A stretch of 7,394 nucleotides of DNA from a bacterium (GCA_024206195.1 JAAGZO010001130.1:1-7394), one strand, 5' to 3'; positions 1 to 6,044 are shown, counted from the stretch's first letter. Program-made: numbers and translations. The notes: generated from the letters alone by a model not told the origin.

Positions 1-244
1 GGAAAGCTTTAAGGTCACTACGGGATTGAATCTCAATACCAGTAAGTAGTTTGATAATAGGTTTTATCTTGTTAATAACAAGTGCTTTAACACCAACCTT
101 CTGGAGCTGGAGAACAGCATCTGTTTCCCATTGATCACCTTGCTCGAACTTAAAGTCCTCTTTGATCTCTTTATGTAGTTTATTCATCTTAGCAGAAGAA
201 TACTTTAAATCTTTATATACTTTCTTTACAATATCATTTGCCAT
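1..244 (-). CDS. Phage portal protein, P22-like, N-terminal part (runs off window)
   Basis: The portal is the dodecameric ring at one capsid vertex through which the terminase pumps DNA. Only the first 81 codons are present, and the rest lies left of the window. Residues about 31-80 contain the segments FKFEQGDQWE, ALVINKIKPIIKLLTG and IQSRSDLKAF. These follow the usual P22-type portal opening: an aromatic residue and GxQW, then a valine-asparagine-[KR]-[IM]-K-P stretch, then a TG-x(n)-R/N-x-D segment. The ATG at 244 sits just after a purine-rich AAGGA Shine-Dalgarno and 12 bases after the stop of the terminase large subunit gene, so the two are probably co-transcribed. Order terS-terL-portal is the common phage order. 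The family call rests on recognised sequence pattern and gene order, and the truncation prevents checking length. Confidence 0.75.
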   Translation of the reverse strand, partial: MANDIVKKVYKDLKYSSAKMNKLHKEIKEDFKFEQGDQWETDAVLQLQKVGVKALVINKIKPIIKLLTGIEIQSRSDLKAF

Positions 245-256
245 ATATAATCCTTG

Positions 257-1699
257 TTAACATGTTGCTGGTGTAAAATAATAATCTTGGTCTCTACCTT
301 CTGCTACTTCATATCCGTCTTTAACCTTGCTTGTTATTGGTATCTCATCAAAACATCCACACATCATCATTATGCAATCACCGTAGTCTGGTGAACGTCC
401 TATACGTTTCTTGAGTTCTTTCTTAGGTTCTATTGCAATGAACCCTCGTTTATGGTTTACTAGTTTTATAGAAGCTAGTTCTTCTCTTTGTTCTGGGTTC
501 TTAGAGATAGATAATCTGTTCTTTTCGAACATCTCTCTCATCTTCCAATGTGCTTCGTGTCTACGGTTCATAAAGGTATCAGGCTCTATTACATCCTTAG
601 ACATACCACTGAACTCTATTATGTGTGTATCACTTACGTTACCTTGGTGTAGTAAGGAAGCAGCTACTCGTCCAATACCATCTGTATCTACTATTATACA
701 GTTACCCTTTGTTTCTTTAAGTAACTTCCAGGCGTAAGGTTCAACCTCTTCTATCTTCTTACCTCGGATTACAACCTCATCTATCTCAGTAGTATTCTCA
801 AATGCTTTCAGTACGTTCTTGTCATCTCCACCATCAGCTACGTCCCAGATTATGAACCTTTTGATTGTCTTGAACTTATGGTCAACTTTACGACACTCAG
901 CCTTTTCTATCCAAGATACAGGTAAGAGTGAATCAACATCTTCATCTGGGATCTCACCTGTGATCATTGACTTCCACTGGTTACTGTCCTCACCATACTT
1001 GTCCCTAACCATATCAACAAACTTCTGTCCAGCTAGTCCTGGGATAACCTCGTACCCTTGTTTGTAATTAGGGGTATCAAAGGCTGACACTGTGATCTTG
1101 TTGAACTTCTTGTCTTTAAAACAATCTACAAAGTTACCTCTTGCTGTTGTAGGGTTACCTACTGCTACGAGCTTTACAACACCTTCTGAAGACATAAGTC
1201 TGTCAATAGCTTCCCAGATCTCAGGCATGACACCAGCTGCTTCATCTAGGATTACAAGTACATGGTCGTTATGGAACCCTTGGAGTCTTGTTACGTGCTG
1301 GGTTACTGTATCAGGTTTAGTAGCAAACCCTGTAGCAAACCATTTCTCAGCTAGTTCTAACCTTGTCTTAGTTACCTTACCACCTAACGGGATCTTAGCT
1401 TTAGCATGGGAATCTCGTATCTCACGCCATAGGATCTCTTCAACCTGGATGTTAGATGGTGCTGTTGTAATTACTGTGCTAGGGTAATGAGTGAATAAGA
1501 ACCAGTTAGCTAACCGTCCTAGTGTAAAGGACTTGCTTAGTGAGTTCCCAGCCTTAACACAGGTGTAATCATTGTCACGTACGCTCTCAGCTATCTCTCT
1601 CATCTTGTCCCAGACGTATTGTTGTTCTACATCTAGGCAGTCAACCATAAACCCTATTGGGTCTTTCTGGTACTTAGTTACTAGTTTAAGAGGGTCCAT
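257..1699 (-). CDS. Terminase large subunit (packaging ATPase and nuclease)
   Basis: This 480-residue protein is the DNA-packaging motor, an N-terminal ATPase followed by a C-terminal RNase H-fold nuclease. The phosphate-binding loop is KAGNSLSKS (residues 49-57), with Lys56 in the catalytic place. Walker B is HVLVILDEA (146-154), with Asp152 and Glu153, and the coupling motif is LVAVGNPT (177-184). The nuclease acidic residues appear to be Asp286 in RFIIWDVADGG, Asp338 in CIIVDTDGIG, and Asp438 in GRSPDYGD. Length is normal for the family. The start at 1699 follows an AAGGGGG Shine-Dalgarno and overlaps the end of the upstream terminase small subunit candidate by 14 bases, suggesting translational coupling. 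One oddity is that the P-loop has Ser55 where a glycine usually precedes the lysine. It should act at the portal vertex in the cytoplasm. Confidence 0.95.
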   Translation of the reverse strand: MDPLKLVTKYQKDPIGFMVDCLDVEQQYVWDKMREIAESVRDNDYTCVKAGNSLSKSFTLGRLANWFLFTHYPSTVITTAPSNIQVEEILWREIRDSHAKAKIPLGGKVTKTRLELAEKWFATGFATKPDTVTQHVTRLQGFHNDHVLVILDEAAGVMPEIWEAIDRLMSSEGVVKLVAVGNPTTARGNFVDCFKDKKFNKITVSAFDTPNYKQGYEVIPGLAGQKFVDMVRDKYGEDSNQWKSMITGEIPDEDVDSLLPVSWIEKAECRKVDHKFKTIKRFIIWDVADGGDDKNVLKAFENTTEIDEVVIRGKKIEEVEPYAWKLLKETKGNCIIVDTDGIGRVAASLLHQGNVSDTHIIEFSGMSKDVIEPDTFMNRRHEAHWKMREMFEKNRLSISKNPEQREELASIKLVNHKRGFIAIEPKKELKKRIGRSPDYGDCIMMMCGCFDEIPITSKVKDGYEVAEGRDQDYYFTPATC

Positions 1700-2120
1700 G
1701 TTCCCCCTTAGCTTCTACATCAACAGTGTTGTACTTCTTCTTGTCTATTGTTGCTTGTTTCACCATATCAGCAAAGGTGAAGTTAACCTCTACGTTAGCT
1801 TCCTTTTTGTGGTTCATGAGATCAGCAGCAAGTCTCGCTAGCTTTACTGTCTCATTGAAGTTCTTGGGACTGGCTAACTTCTCAGCATTGACGTCTACTG
1901 CGTCCAGGATCATCTCCTTGAACTTGTCGTCTCTGTCCTTGAACCCTTGCTTCTCGAGAATGTTCTTTCCTTTTATCTTTCCACTTGAGTAGATACCTTT
2001 GTCTCCTGGTGAATCTACTATTAGGCTTCTGCGTCCACCTTCGAGCCTGTCCAGTGCACTTAACTCTGTATGTGTATCAGTCCATTTACGCTTGAACTGG
2101 TTCTTGGTCATTCCATCCAT
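1686..2120 (-). CDS. Candidate terminase small subunit
   Basis: This 144-residue, highly charged soluble protein has no obvious membrane segment. Its place directly upstream of, and 14 bases overlapping, the large terminase gene is the standard position for the small subunit, which recognises phage DNA and starts packaging. The N-terminal 30 residues (TKNQFKRKWTDTHTELSALD) are basic to polar. A probable helical segment (LARLAADLMNHKKEA) lies near residue 100, and the C-terminus is charged. I do not see a clear helix-turn-helix, so the role is inferred from position. The ATG at 2120 is preferred because AAGGAG (2135-2130 on this strand) lies 9 bases upstream. A TTG two codons earlier and an in-frame ATG at 2111 are alternatives. 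The non-coding gap just upstream carries direct repeats that could be its binding site. Confidence 0.55.
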   Translation of the reverse strand: MDGMTKNQFKRKWTDTHTELSALDRLEGGRRSLIVDSPGDKGIYSSGKIKGKNILEKQGFKDRDDKFKEMILDAVDVNAEKLASPKNFNETVKLARLAADLMNHKKEANVEVNFTFADMVKQATIDKKKYNTVDVEAKGEHGPS

Positions 2121-2268
2121 CTTCAACAGCTCCTTGGTTGATTACTTGTCCCCGTAAGAACATCTGGAAGGTTGTTACAGCTACCTACAAACTGGAAGGT
2201 TATTCAGTCCTAACGCCCGTCCTCTACCTACAACGTACACGGTTCTTTGTCTTTACGACAATATCTCT
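2121..2268. repeat. Non-coding gap before terS with two interleaved direct-repeat pairs
   Basis: This 148-base gap interrupts an otherwise tightly packed leftward gene block. It holds CTACCTACAA at 2181-2190 and again at 2224-2233, and CTGGAAGGTT at 2164-2173 and again at 2192-2201. The pairs are interleaved. I found no tRNA fold and no reading frame with a good ribosome binding site apart from the terS Shine-Dalgarno at 2130-2135. Small-subunit binding sites (pac or cos regions) often lie in or next to terS, so a packaging recognition site is a reasonable but unproved reading. Confidence 0.45.
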
Positions 2269-2460
2269 TTATGAGCACTTGTTTCGCCCTGACACCAGGA
2301 TCTTCTCTAGCTCATCTAGCTTCTTTGACCCTGGAACAGGTAGTCTAAAAGCAACCCTGTGCCCTTCATCATTAACCCAAGCTATCCCTAAAGTAACATC
2401 ATCCACTGTCGGAGGCTCAAACAACATTAAATCATACTTGTACTTAGTGTCAATCTTCAT
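2269..2460 (-). CDS. Small phage protein of unknown function
   Basis: I do not recognise this 63-residue protein. The N-terminal part is KIDTKYKYDLMLFEPPTVDD. A central stretch (TLGIAWVNDEGHRVAFRLPV) reads like alternating beta strands, and the C-terminal third (KKLDELEKILVSGRNKC) is probably helical. No signal peptide, membrane helix or metal-binding set is visible. The ATG at 2460 has AAAGGTGG about 11 bases upstream. A GTG at 2475 would add five residues but lies directly against that purine stretch with no spacing, so ATG is preferred. It lies between the secreted protein gene and the terS gap, on the same strand, and is probably carried on the same leftward transcript. Confidence 0.65.
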   Translation of the reverse strand: MKIDTKYKYDLMLFEPPTVDDVTLGIAWVNDEGHRVAFRLPVPGSKKLDELEKILVSGRNKCS

Positions 2461-2506
2461 AGATTCTTTGTCCACCTTTTACCGGACATTATATATTAAT
2501 GGTCAT

Positions 2507-2833
2507 TTACTTTCTAAATAGTTTCCAGATGTTAACTTGGATCTTGGAATACATGCTGGTGACATTGGTGGACAGGTTATGCTCAACTTCAGTTACTAAA
2601 GCTACTGTCTCAGCTTTGTTCTCGTACATTACTAAATCTAGCCCTACACCTTTCTGGAACTTCTCTTCCTTGTCCAGGTCATGTGCATGGGTAATACAAT
2701 CCTGCTCATTGAGCCATTGCTCTACATAAGGATTCTCAGCTGTGTACCGAGCCTTAGTCGTGCTCTCAGCTTGTGCCAGGGTACTCGACCCTAGAACCAA
2801 CCCTAACAACAATACTGCTAATAACTTTCTCAT
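2507..2833 (-). CDS. Small secreted protein with a cleavable signal peptide
   Basis: This 108-residue protein begins with a textbook signal peptide: MRKLL, then a leucine-rich core (AVLLLGLVLGSS) and a likely signal peptidase I site after AQA (residues 20-22). The mature part of about 86 residues is polar, with a single cysteine in NEQDCITHAHDLDKEEK and a C-terminal segment NIWKLFRK. It should act in the periplasm or outside the cell. I do not recognise a family. The ATG at 2833 is chosen because a purine-rich AGGGGAGAAGG run precedes it. The reading frame stays open 22 codons further upstream, but those residues do not look like a signal peptide and have no ribosome site. It is the first gene of the leftward block facing the divergent control region. 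Roles such as lysis accessory or superinfection exclusion are only guesses. Confidence 0.75.
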   Translation of the reverse strand: MRKLLAVLLLGLVLGSSTLAQAESTTKARYTAENPYVEQWLNEQDCITHAHDLDKEEKFQKGVGLDLVMYENKAETVALVTEVEHNLSTNVTSMYSKIQVNIWKLFRK

Positions 2834-3099
2834 ACCTTCTCCCCTTTTTTGGTTTTTTACACAAGCATAGGCGCCAAAGGTAACACAACTGCTAACCACT
2901 AAGGATCGCTTGATGAGCCATTAGTATTCATCTCTGCTTTCAAATTGACTTTATGGCTGCTCTATACTTGTTTTCTATTTTTTATATATTATATATTTGG
3001 GTAGAGTCTCATATAACCCCTTCTCCCTCAATCACTTAGGTAGGGTAGGGGATGTACTCAATCCCTATAACTACCTATGATCATCTATGTATCTATCTA

Positions 3100-3113
3100 T
3101 GAGCATATGCTCA
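3100..3113. promoter_or_regulatory. 14-bp perfect palindrome, possible operator
   Basis: TGAGCATATGCTCA is a perfect dyad with no spacer, in the divergent control region. Size and symmetry suit a dimeric DNA-binding protein, but no second copy was found in the window. Confidence 0.35.
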
Positions 3114-3131
3114 CTAACATCTAGTCCCTAG

Positions 3132-3147
3132 TACTAACTTGTTAGTA
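3132..3147. promoter_or_regulatory. 7+2+7 inverted repeat, possible operator or hairpin
   Basis: TACTAAC and GTTAGTA are perfect reverse complements separated by TT. The repeat lies 18 bases after the palindrome at 3100-3113 and just before the TATA-rich stretch. Confidence 0.35.
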
Positions 3148-3153
3148 ATAACT

Positions 3154-3242
3154 GTATACTTATATGTATATGTATATAATATACTATATACTAATATGTA
3201 TATGTATATGTATATATATATATAACAATATACTAAGTATAT
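3154..3242. repeat. TATA/TGTATA simple-repeat stretch
   Basis: Almost pure alternating A/T, with repeated TATATGTATATGTATA units at 3161-3176 and again from about 3194, then an (AT)n run to about 3224. Such DNA melts easily and gives many -10-like hexamers, so no single promoter can be assigned. It could also be a DNA-unwinding element. Confidence 0.6.
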
Positions 3243-3612
3243 GATTAATAAGCTTAGTGTTTATATAAGTACTAATCCAACCTATATGACTTATTATGTT
3301 AGTTTATAGCAGATATTTTTAATATTGTCTAGACTATGGTTCTTGTATATCTTATTACTCGTCAAGGGTTGTTATATATAAGGAAGGGTTGTTTTTTGGT
3401 GTTTTGATATGTATGGTTTTAGGTATGAATGGTTATTATGTTGTTATTAACTAAATCCCTGTGTAAACTAGTGCTTGATTATGTGACTTATTAATATCTT
3501 TTTGCGTGAATTAATATATTTGTAGGTATTTATTTTAAAATAGTTTGTTCTTGTATTTATTATATTTATATTCTCGTCGGTGATAGTGTTTATATTTATT
3601 TAATAATAACTA

Positions 3613-3642
3613 TTGACAAAGAGTTAATTAGTATGTTACACT
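3613..3642 (+). promoter_or_regulatory. Sigma70-like promoter for the rightward genes
   Basis: A perfect TTGACA (-35) at 3613-3618 is followed after 18 bases by TACACT (-10, four of six consensus positions) at 3637-3642. Predicted transcription start is near 3649, which would leave a leader of about 80 bases before the first well-supported start codon at 3730. Good -35 and position; moderate -10. Confidence 0.5.
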
Positions 3643-3688
3643 TTTAATATGAAGTTAAGGATAAACAAATTAACTGGACACTGCGCAT

Positions 3689-3701
3689 GGAACGAAGTTC
3701 C
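3689..3701 (+). promoter_or_regulatory. Small hairpin or dyad in the leader of the rightward operon
   Basis: GGAAC-GAA-GTTCC forms a 5-bp stem with a 3-base loop between the predicted promoter and the first gene. It may be a leader hairpin or an operator dyad. It is short, so chance is possible. Confidence 0.25.
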
Positions 3702-3729
3702 CAAAAGCAGTAATACGAAAGGAGATGAG

Positions 3730-4014
3730 ATGAAGAAAGAAACAGTACAGATTGACGTAGTTAAATTAATGATGGGTTTGTTATTGTTAGTATTATTAAC
3801 ACACACTGGTATTGATTATGGTAGAAAGATTAAAGGGTATTATATTAATGTTGGGCAAACAATGGCTAAGACTAGAAGGATTAACAAGGGTATTTGGAGA
3901 ACAAATGCACAAAGTGATGGTTACAAGTATAAACTAAAACAATGGGTAGAATATAAAGGGAAGGTAAAGAATCATCCATTTAAGACGTTATATGCGTCGT
4001 TAGCAGGTGAATGA
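3730..4014 (+). CDS. Small single-helix membrane protein, first gene of rightward operon
   Basis: This 94-residue protein has a short N-terminus (MKKETVQIDV), a hydrophobic segment at about residues 11-22 (KLMMGLLLLVLLTH), and a long basic C-terminal part rich in Lys, Arg and Tyr (KTRRINKGIW, YKYKLKQWVEYKGKVKNH). The basic tail following the helix suggests it stays in the cytoplasm. The ATG at 3730 is chosen because AAAGGAG (3718-3724) precedes it at good spacing. The frame is open from an ATG at 3649, but that has no ribosome site and lies at the predicted transcription start. The stop overlaps the next start (ATGA), so the genes are coupled. Family unknown. Two genes before a lytic transglycosylase, it could assist lysis, but one helix alone does not show it is a holin. 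Confidence 0.75.
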   Translation: MKKETVQIDVVKLMMGLLLLVLLTHTGIDYGRKIKGYYINVGQTMAKTRRINKGIWRTNAQSDGYKYKLKQWVEYKGKVKNHPFKTLYASLAGE

Positions 4015-4313
4015 TGCGTACTAAAGGGAAATGGAAGGTATCAAGAGGAGCAAATAAACATCCGTACTCAATAGAATCAGAATCTAAAACAATAGCTTAT
4101 GTTAACTATGTACAAGGTGAGAATATAAAAGATGGTTTACATTTAACTCTAGATAACGCTAAATTACTTGCTTCTGCTCCTGATTTGTTAGAGGCTTGCG
4201 AGGGATTGATTGAATATGTAAGAATTAAACATAATGTTCCGATAAATCAAGAACTATCTTGTGAGCATATGCAAAATATTGAACAAGCAATCAAAAAAGC
4301 TAAAGGAGAGTAA
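4011..4313 (+). CDS. Phage protein with LLASAPDLLEACE motif
   Basis: This 100-residue protein has an N-terminal half that reads as a small beta-rich unit (GKWKVSRGANKHPYSIESES, KTIAYVNYV). It is followed by LTLDNAKLLASAPDLLEACEG (residues about 45-65) and an amphipathic helix ending in IEQAIKKAKGE. The NAxLLAxAPDLLEA signature is widespread in small early proteins of phages and prophages, where it is annotated only as a hypothetical phage protein. Its biochemical role is not known to me. The frame begins ATGATG, so either 4011 or 4014 could be the start, and AGGTGA precedes both. It overlaps the upstream gene by four bases and ends five bases before the transglycosylase start. Confidence 0.8.
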   Translation: MMRTKGKWKVSRGANKHPYSIESESKTIAYVNYVQGENIKDGLHLTLDNAKLLASAPDLLEACEGLIEYVRIKHNVPINQELSCEHMQNIEQAIKKAKGE

Positions 4314-4317
4314 ACTA

Positions 4318-4776
4318 ATGAATCATAAACAAGTATCAATATGTGCAGTAGTATTCTCAATCCTTTGGGCTTTGTTGTTCATTAGCCTATGTGATGCTAA
4401 TAGCATAGATGTTGTTAAAATATGTATTATTGAGTCTAGTTATAGACCAGATGCTCACAATATAGCTACCAATGCACGTGGTATAATGCAAATAACAAAA
4501 CCATGCTTAACTGATTACAATATGTACAATGTTAATAAACAATATTCAATGGATGATATGTTTAAGGTGGCACCTAATGTAGTAGTAGGTACATGGTACC
4601 TTAATAAAAGAATACCTGAGTTACTAAGGCATTATGAGATAAAGGATAGTAAGAATAATAGACTCATGTGTTATAACTGGGGTATTGGGAACGTGGTCAA
4701 GCATTATAGGGAAGGAAAGAGTGTTCCACGTGAAACATTGGATTATATTGAGAAATATAGGAGGTTGAAGATATGA
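4318..4776 (+). CDS. Lytic transglycosylase (SLT/lysozyme-like fold), exported
   Basis: This 152-residue enzyme is predicted to cleave the glycan strands of peptidoglycan between MurNAc and GlcNAc, forming 1,6-anhydro ends. Residues 6-24 are a hydrophobic signal or anchor segment (VSICAVVFSILWALLFISL). The catalytic glutamate is Glu39 in IIESSYRPDA, followed by ARGIMQIT (53-60), YNWGIGN (119-125) and ETLDYIEKY (139-147), the standard order of family-1 SLT motifs. The domain is compact, as in VirB1-like proteins and phage lysozymes. ISLC is not a good lipobox. Cleavage after CDA (residue 27) or retention as a signal anchor are both possible. The ATG at 4318 follows AAGGAG. Five cysteines are present. 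It may be an endolysin exported by the host Sec system or a wall-remodelling enzyme, and the sequence does not decide. Confidence 0.88.
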   Translation: MNHKQVSICAVVFSILWALLFISLCDANSIDVVKICIIESSYRPDAHNIATNARGIMQITKPCLTDYNMYNVNKQYSMDDMFKVAPNVVVGTWYLNKRIPELLRHYEIKDSKNNRLMCYNWGIGNVVKHYREGKSVPRETLDYIEKYRRLKI

Positions 4777-4955
4777 AAGAATCAAAAGGAATATCTGCAA
4801 GAAACGCATTTACAATAGAAGCTATGACACTCAGGGATTATTTTGCAGGGCAAGTAATAATGGGTACAAGCTTTACATACGAAGTTGATCTTGCAATTGC
4901 AGCAAGAAAAGCTTATAAACTAGCCGATGCAATGCTAAAAGAAAGGAGTAAATAA
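4773..4955 (+). CDS. Small phage protein, MTLRDYFAGQ type
   Basis: This 60-residue protein contains TIEAMTLRDYFAGQVIMG (about residues 14-31) and a C-terminal helix ARKAYKLADAMLKERSK. The combination MTLRDYFA(x)n-AYxxADAML is common in small proteins of many phages and prophages, usually of unassigned function. The final helix is amphipathic and basic. The start overlaps the transglycosylase stop (ATGA), and AGGAGGT at 4759-4765 gives a strong ribosome site, so its translation is probably coupled. No membrane segment or metal ligands are visible. Confidence 0.8.
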   Translation: MKESKGISARNAFTIEAMTLRDYFAGQVIMGTSFTYEVDLAIAARKAYKLADAMLKERSK

Positions 4956-4956
4956 G

Positions 4957-5202
4957 GTGAAAGAACAAGTTGACATTGATTTAGACAGGTACTTGGATAA
5001 AAGAGATAGACCTAGAATAAACGAGTATAAGAGTTACCCTGAAATGATAGGGCTGTTAAATGCCTGGTACTTAGACCTAATGGAAGATAGCTTTGAAAGA
5101 GACTGGGAACAAGAGAAGGTGCTTAAAGCATTTGACAAGGTACTTGATGGATTGTCTTATGATGGGCTTTATGGGCTTTGTGTTAGTAAAGGGTTAATCT
5201 AA
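4957..5202 (+). CDS. Small acidic protein of unknown function
   Basis: I do not recognise this 81-residue protein. It is strongly charged at the N-terminus (DIDLDRYLDKRDRPRINEYK), and the middle (MIGLLNAWYLDLMEDSFERD) and C-terminal part (VLKAFDKVLDGLSYDGLYGL) look helical. The start is GTG at 4957, supported by AAAGGAG at 4942-4948 with eight bases of spacing and by its position one base after the preceding stop. There is no ATG alternative near the start. It has no signal peptide or membrane helix. Acidic small early proteins in phages often bind host proteins, but nothing here shows that directly. Confidence 0.75.
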   Translation: MKEQVDIDLDRYLDKRDRPRINEYKSYPEMIGLLNAWYLDLMEDSFERDWEQEKVLKAFDKVLDGLSYDGLYGLCVSKGLI

Positions 5203-5216
5203 TAAAGGAGGTTAAA

Positions 5217-5558
5217 ATGAAGGAGATTAAGTTTCGGGCTTGGGGTTCTTATTGTACTAAAGGCATTTCTTCAGAAGATGAAGGAAGATGGTTCTACTGG
5301 AATCCTTTATATTCTGAATTTCCTAGACCTTGTATGAAATGGGAAGGTCAATACACAGGACTAAAAGATAAGAATGGTGTTGAGATTTATGAAGGGGACG
5401 TAGTTACTAGTTATTTTTGGACAGAAGGAGAGGTTGTGGAATTACTAAATTTTAGATATTGGTCTAGTGAATATTGTATATGTGAAGATAGTGAGTCTGA
5501 ATATACTATAATAGGAAACATTTACGAAAACCCTGAACTAATGGAGGTAACACAATGA
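5217..5558 (+). CDS. YopX-family phage protein
   Basis: This 113-residue protein matches the YopX family pattern: an opening MKEIKFRAWG, the central signature GQYTGLKDKNGVEIYEGD (residues 44-61), and the closing IIGNIYENPELM (98-109). The family is common in phages and prophages of many bacteria. The fold is a beta-barrel-like structure, and the function is still unsettled. AAAGGAGGT lies seven bases upstream of the ATG, giving a very strong ribosome site. Its stop overlaps the next start as ATGA, so the pair is coupled. Three cysteines (13, 39, 87 or nearby) show no obvious metal-binding spacing. Confidence 0.92.
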   Translation: MKEIKFRAWGSYCTKGISSEDEGRWFYWNPLYSEFPRPCMKWEGQYTGLKDKNGVEIYEGDVVTSYFWTEGEVVELLNFRYWSSEYCICEDSESEYTIIGNIYENPELMEVTQ

Positions 5559-5749
5559 AACTAGGAATTATAATTGAAAGAGAAGTGGGAGGAAGAATTC
5601 ATAGAACACACTTAAAGGGAGTAGCAAGCTCACATTATGACCTGGTTGATGCAATAGTGGAGCGATGTATAAGATATGGTGTTAGTCCTTGGAAAACAGA
5701 GACTATATGGGAAAGTAAGATTAAAAGTGTTGAAGGTAAGGTAGATTAA
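5555..5749 (+). CDS. Small protein of unknown function
   Basis: I do not recognise this 64-residue, fairly basic protein. The N-terminal part alternates hydrophobic and charged residues (KLGIIIEREVGGRIHRTHL) like two strands. A helix may follow (SHYDLVDAIVERCIRYG), and the C-terminal end is SPWKTETIWESKIKSVEGK. It overlaps the YopX-family stop by four bases (ATGA), with GGAGGT upstream. The stop is followed by a 32-base gap that carries a 16-bp sequence repeated in inverted form at 7147-7162. Confidence 0.75.
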   Translation: MKLGIIIEREVGGRIHRTHLKGVASSHYDLVDAIVERCIRYGVSPWKTETIWESKIKSVEGKVD

Positions 5750-5750
5750 A

Positions 5751-5766
5751 TCAGATTGGACATTAA
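5751..5766 (+). repeat. 16-bp sequence, exact inverted copy at 7147-7162
   Basis: TCAGATTGGACATTAA lies in the short gap between two genes, directly upstream of the ribosome site of the gene at 5782. Its exact reverse complement occurs at 7147-7162, directly upstream of the ribosome site of the MerR-like gene. A shared protein-binding site or a base-pairing RNA target would explain matched placement. Confidence 0.5.
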
Positions 5767-5781
5767 CAAGGAGGTTAAAAG

Positions 5782-6030
5782 ATGAGAATTGATGAATTAT
5801 GCAGTAACCAACCAAGATACGCTTTAAGTATGGACTTAACCGATGGTTTCTTTGAAATAGGAGCAAATTGTCATTACACTATAGACACACCAATAATAGA
5901 AGCTTTAAACGATTTTCTTAAATATTGTAGAGAACATCATAATGAATTTACCCAAAAAGATAATAGTTGTGTGGAAATAGATATTTATGATGTTTTTATA
6001 AAAGATAAAAAATTGTATATGCCAACATAA
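5782..6030 (+). CDS. Small acidic protein of unknown function
   Basis: I do not recognise this 82-residue protein. It has three parts: MDLTDGFFEIGANCHYTIDT, probably beta strands; PIIEALNDFLKYCREHHNEF, probably a helix; and VEIDIYDVFIKDKKLYM at the C-terminus. Cysteines and histidines occur (ANCHYT, KYCREHHNEF, NSCVEI) without a recognisable zinc-binding spacing. AAGGAGGT gives a strong ribosome site. Unlike its neighbours it is separated from the upstream gene by 32 bases that carry the long-range repeat, so it may have its own control. Confidence 0.72.
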   Translation: MRIDELCSNQPRYALSMDLTDGFFEIGANCHYTIDTPIIEALNDFLKYCREHHNEFTQKDNSCVEIDIYDVFIKDKKLYMPT

Positions 6031-6044
6031 TAAAGGAGGTCAGA

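Larger units (their letters stand above)
2834..3612. other. AT-rich divergent intergenic control region
   Basis: No convincing gene lies here. The region separates leftward and rightward transcription units, so promoters for both should be inside or at its edges. It contains a G/C-rich imperfect stem in an AT-rich background (CCCCT 3017-3021 against AGGGG 3047-3051, with CCCT/AGGG inside). It also has two perfect inverted repeats (listed separately), a long TATA/TGTATA stretch, and AAGGGTTGTT at 3364-3373 and 3384-3393, spaced exactly 20 bases. I found no convincing sigma70-type promoter on the minus strand upstream of 2833. Confidence 0.6.

Noticed and set aside
2121..2268. Possible tRNA or fragmented small gene on the minus strand
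   Set aside because: A D-arm-like stretch can be read, but no T-arm or acceptor stem fits. The short coding-like pieces are in different frames, each ended by a stop in the repeated TTGTAGGTAG, and none has a ribosome site.
2138..2521. Open frame of 127 codons on the plus strand
   Set aside because: It is antisense to the gene at 2269-2460 and its serine-rich product looks like a shadow. It has no good ribosome site.
3052..3102. 16-codon frame with a purine run upstream
   Set aside because: Too short, and the TAGGGTAGGGG run is better explained as one side of a stem. Nothing else supports translation.
3672..3682. AACTGGACACT shared with 6924-6934
   Set aside because: An exact 11-mer match is expected several times by chance in a window this long, and the second copy is part of the 55-bp palindrome.
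3649..3729. Longer N-terminus (27 extra residues) for the first rightward gene
   Set aside because: The ATG at 3649 has no ribosome site and falls at the predicted transcription start, whereas the ATG at 3730 has AAAGGAG at ideal spacing and starts a sensible membrane protein.
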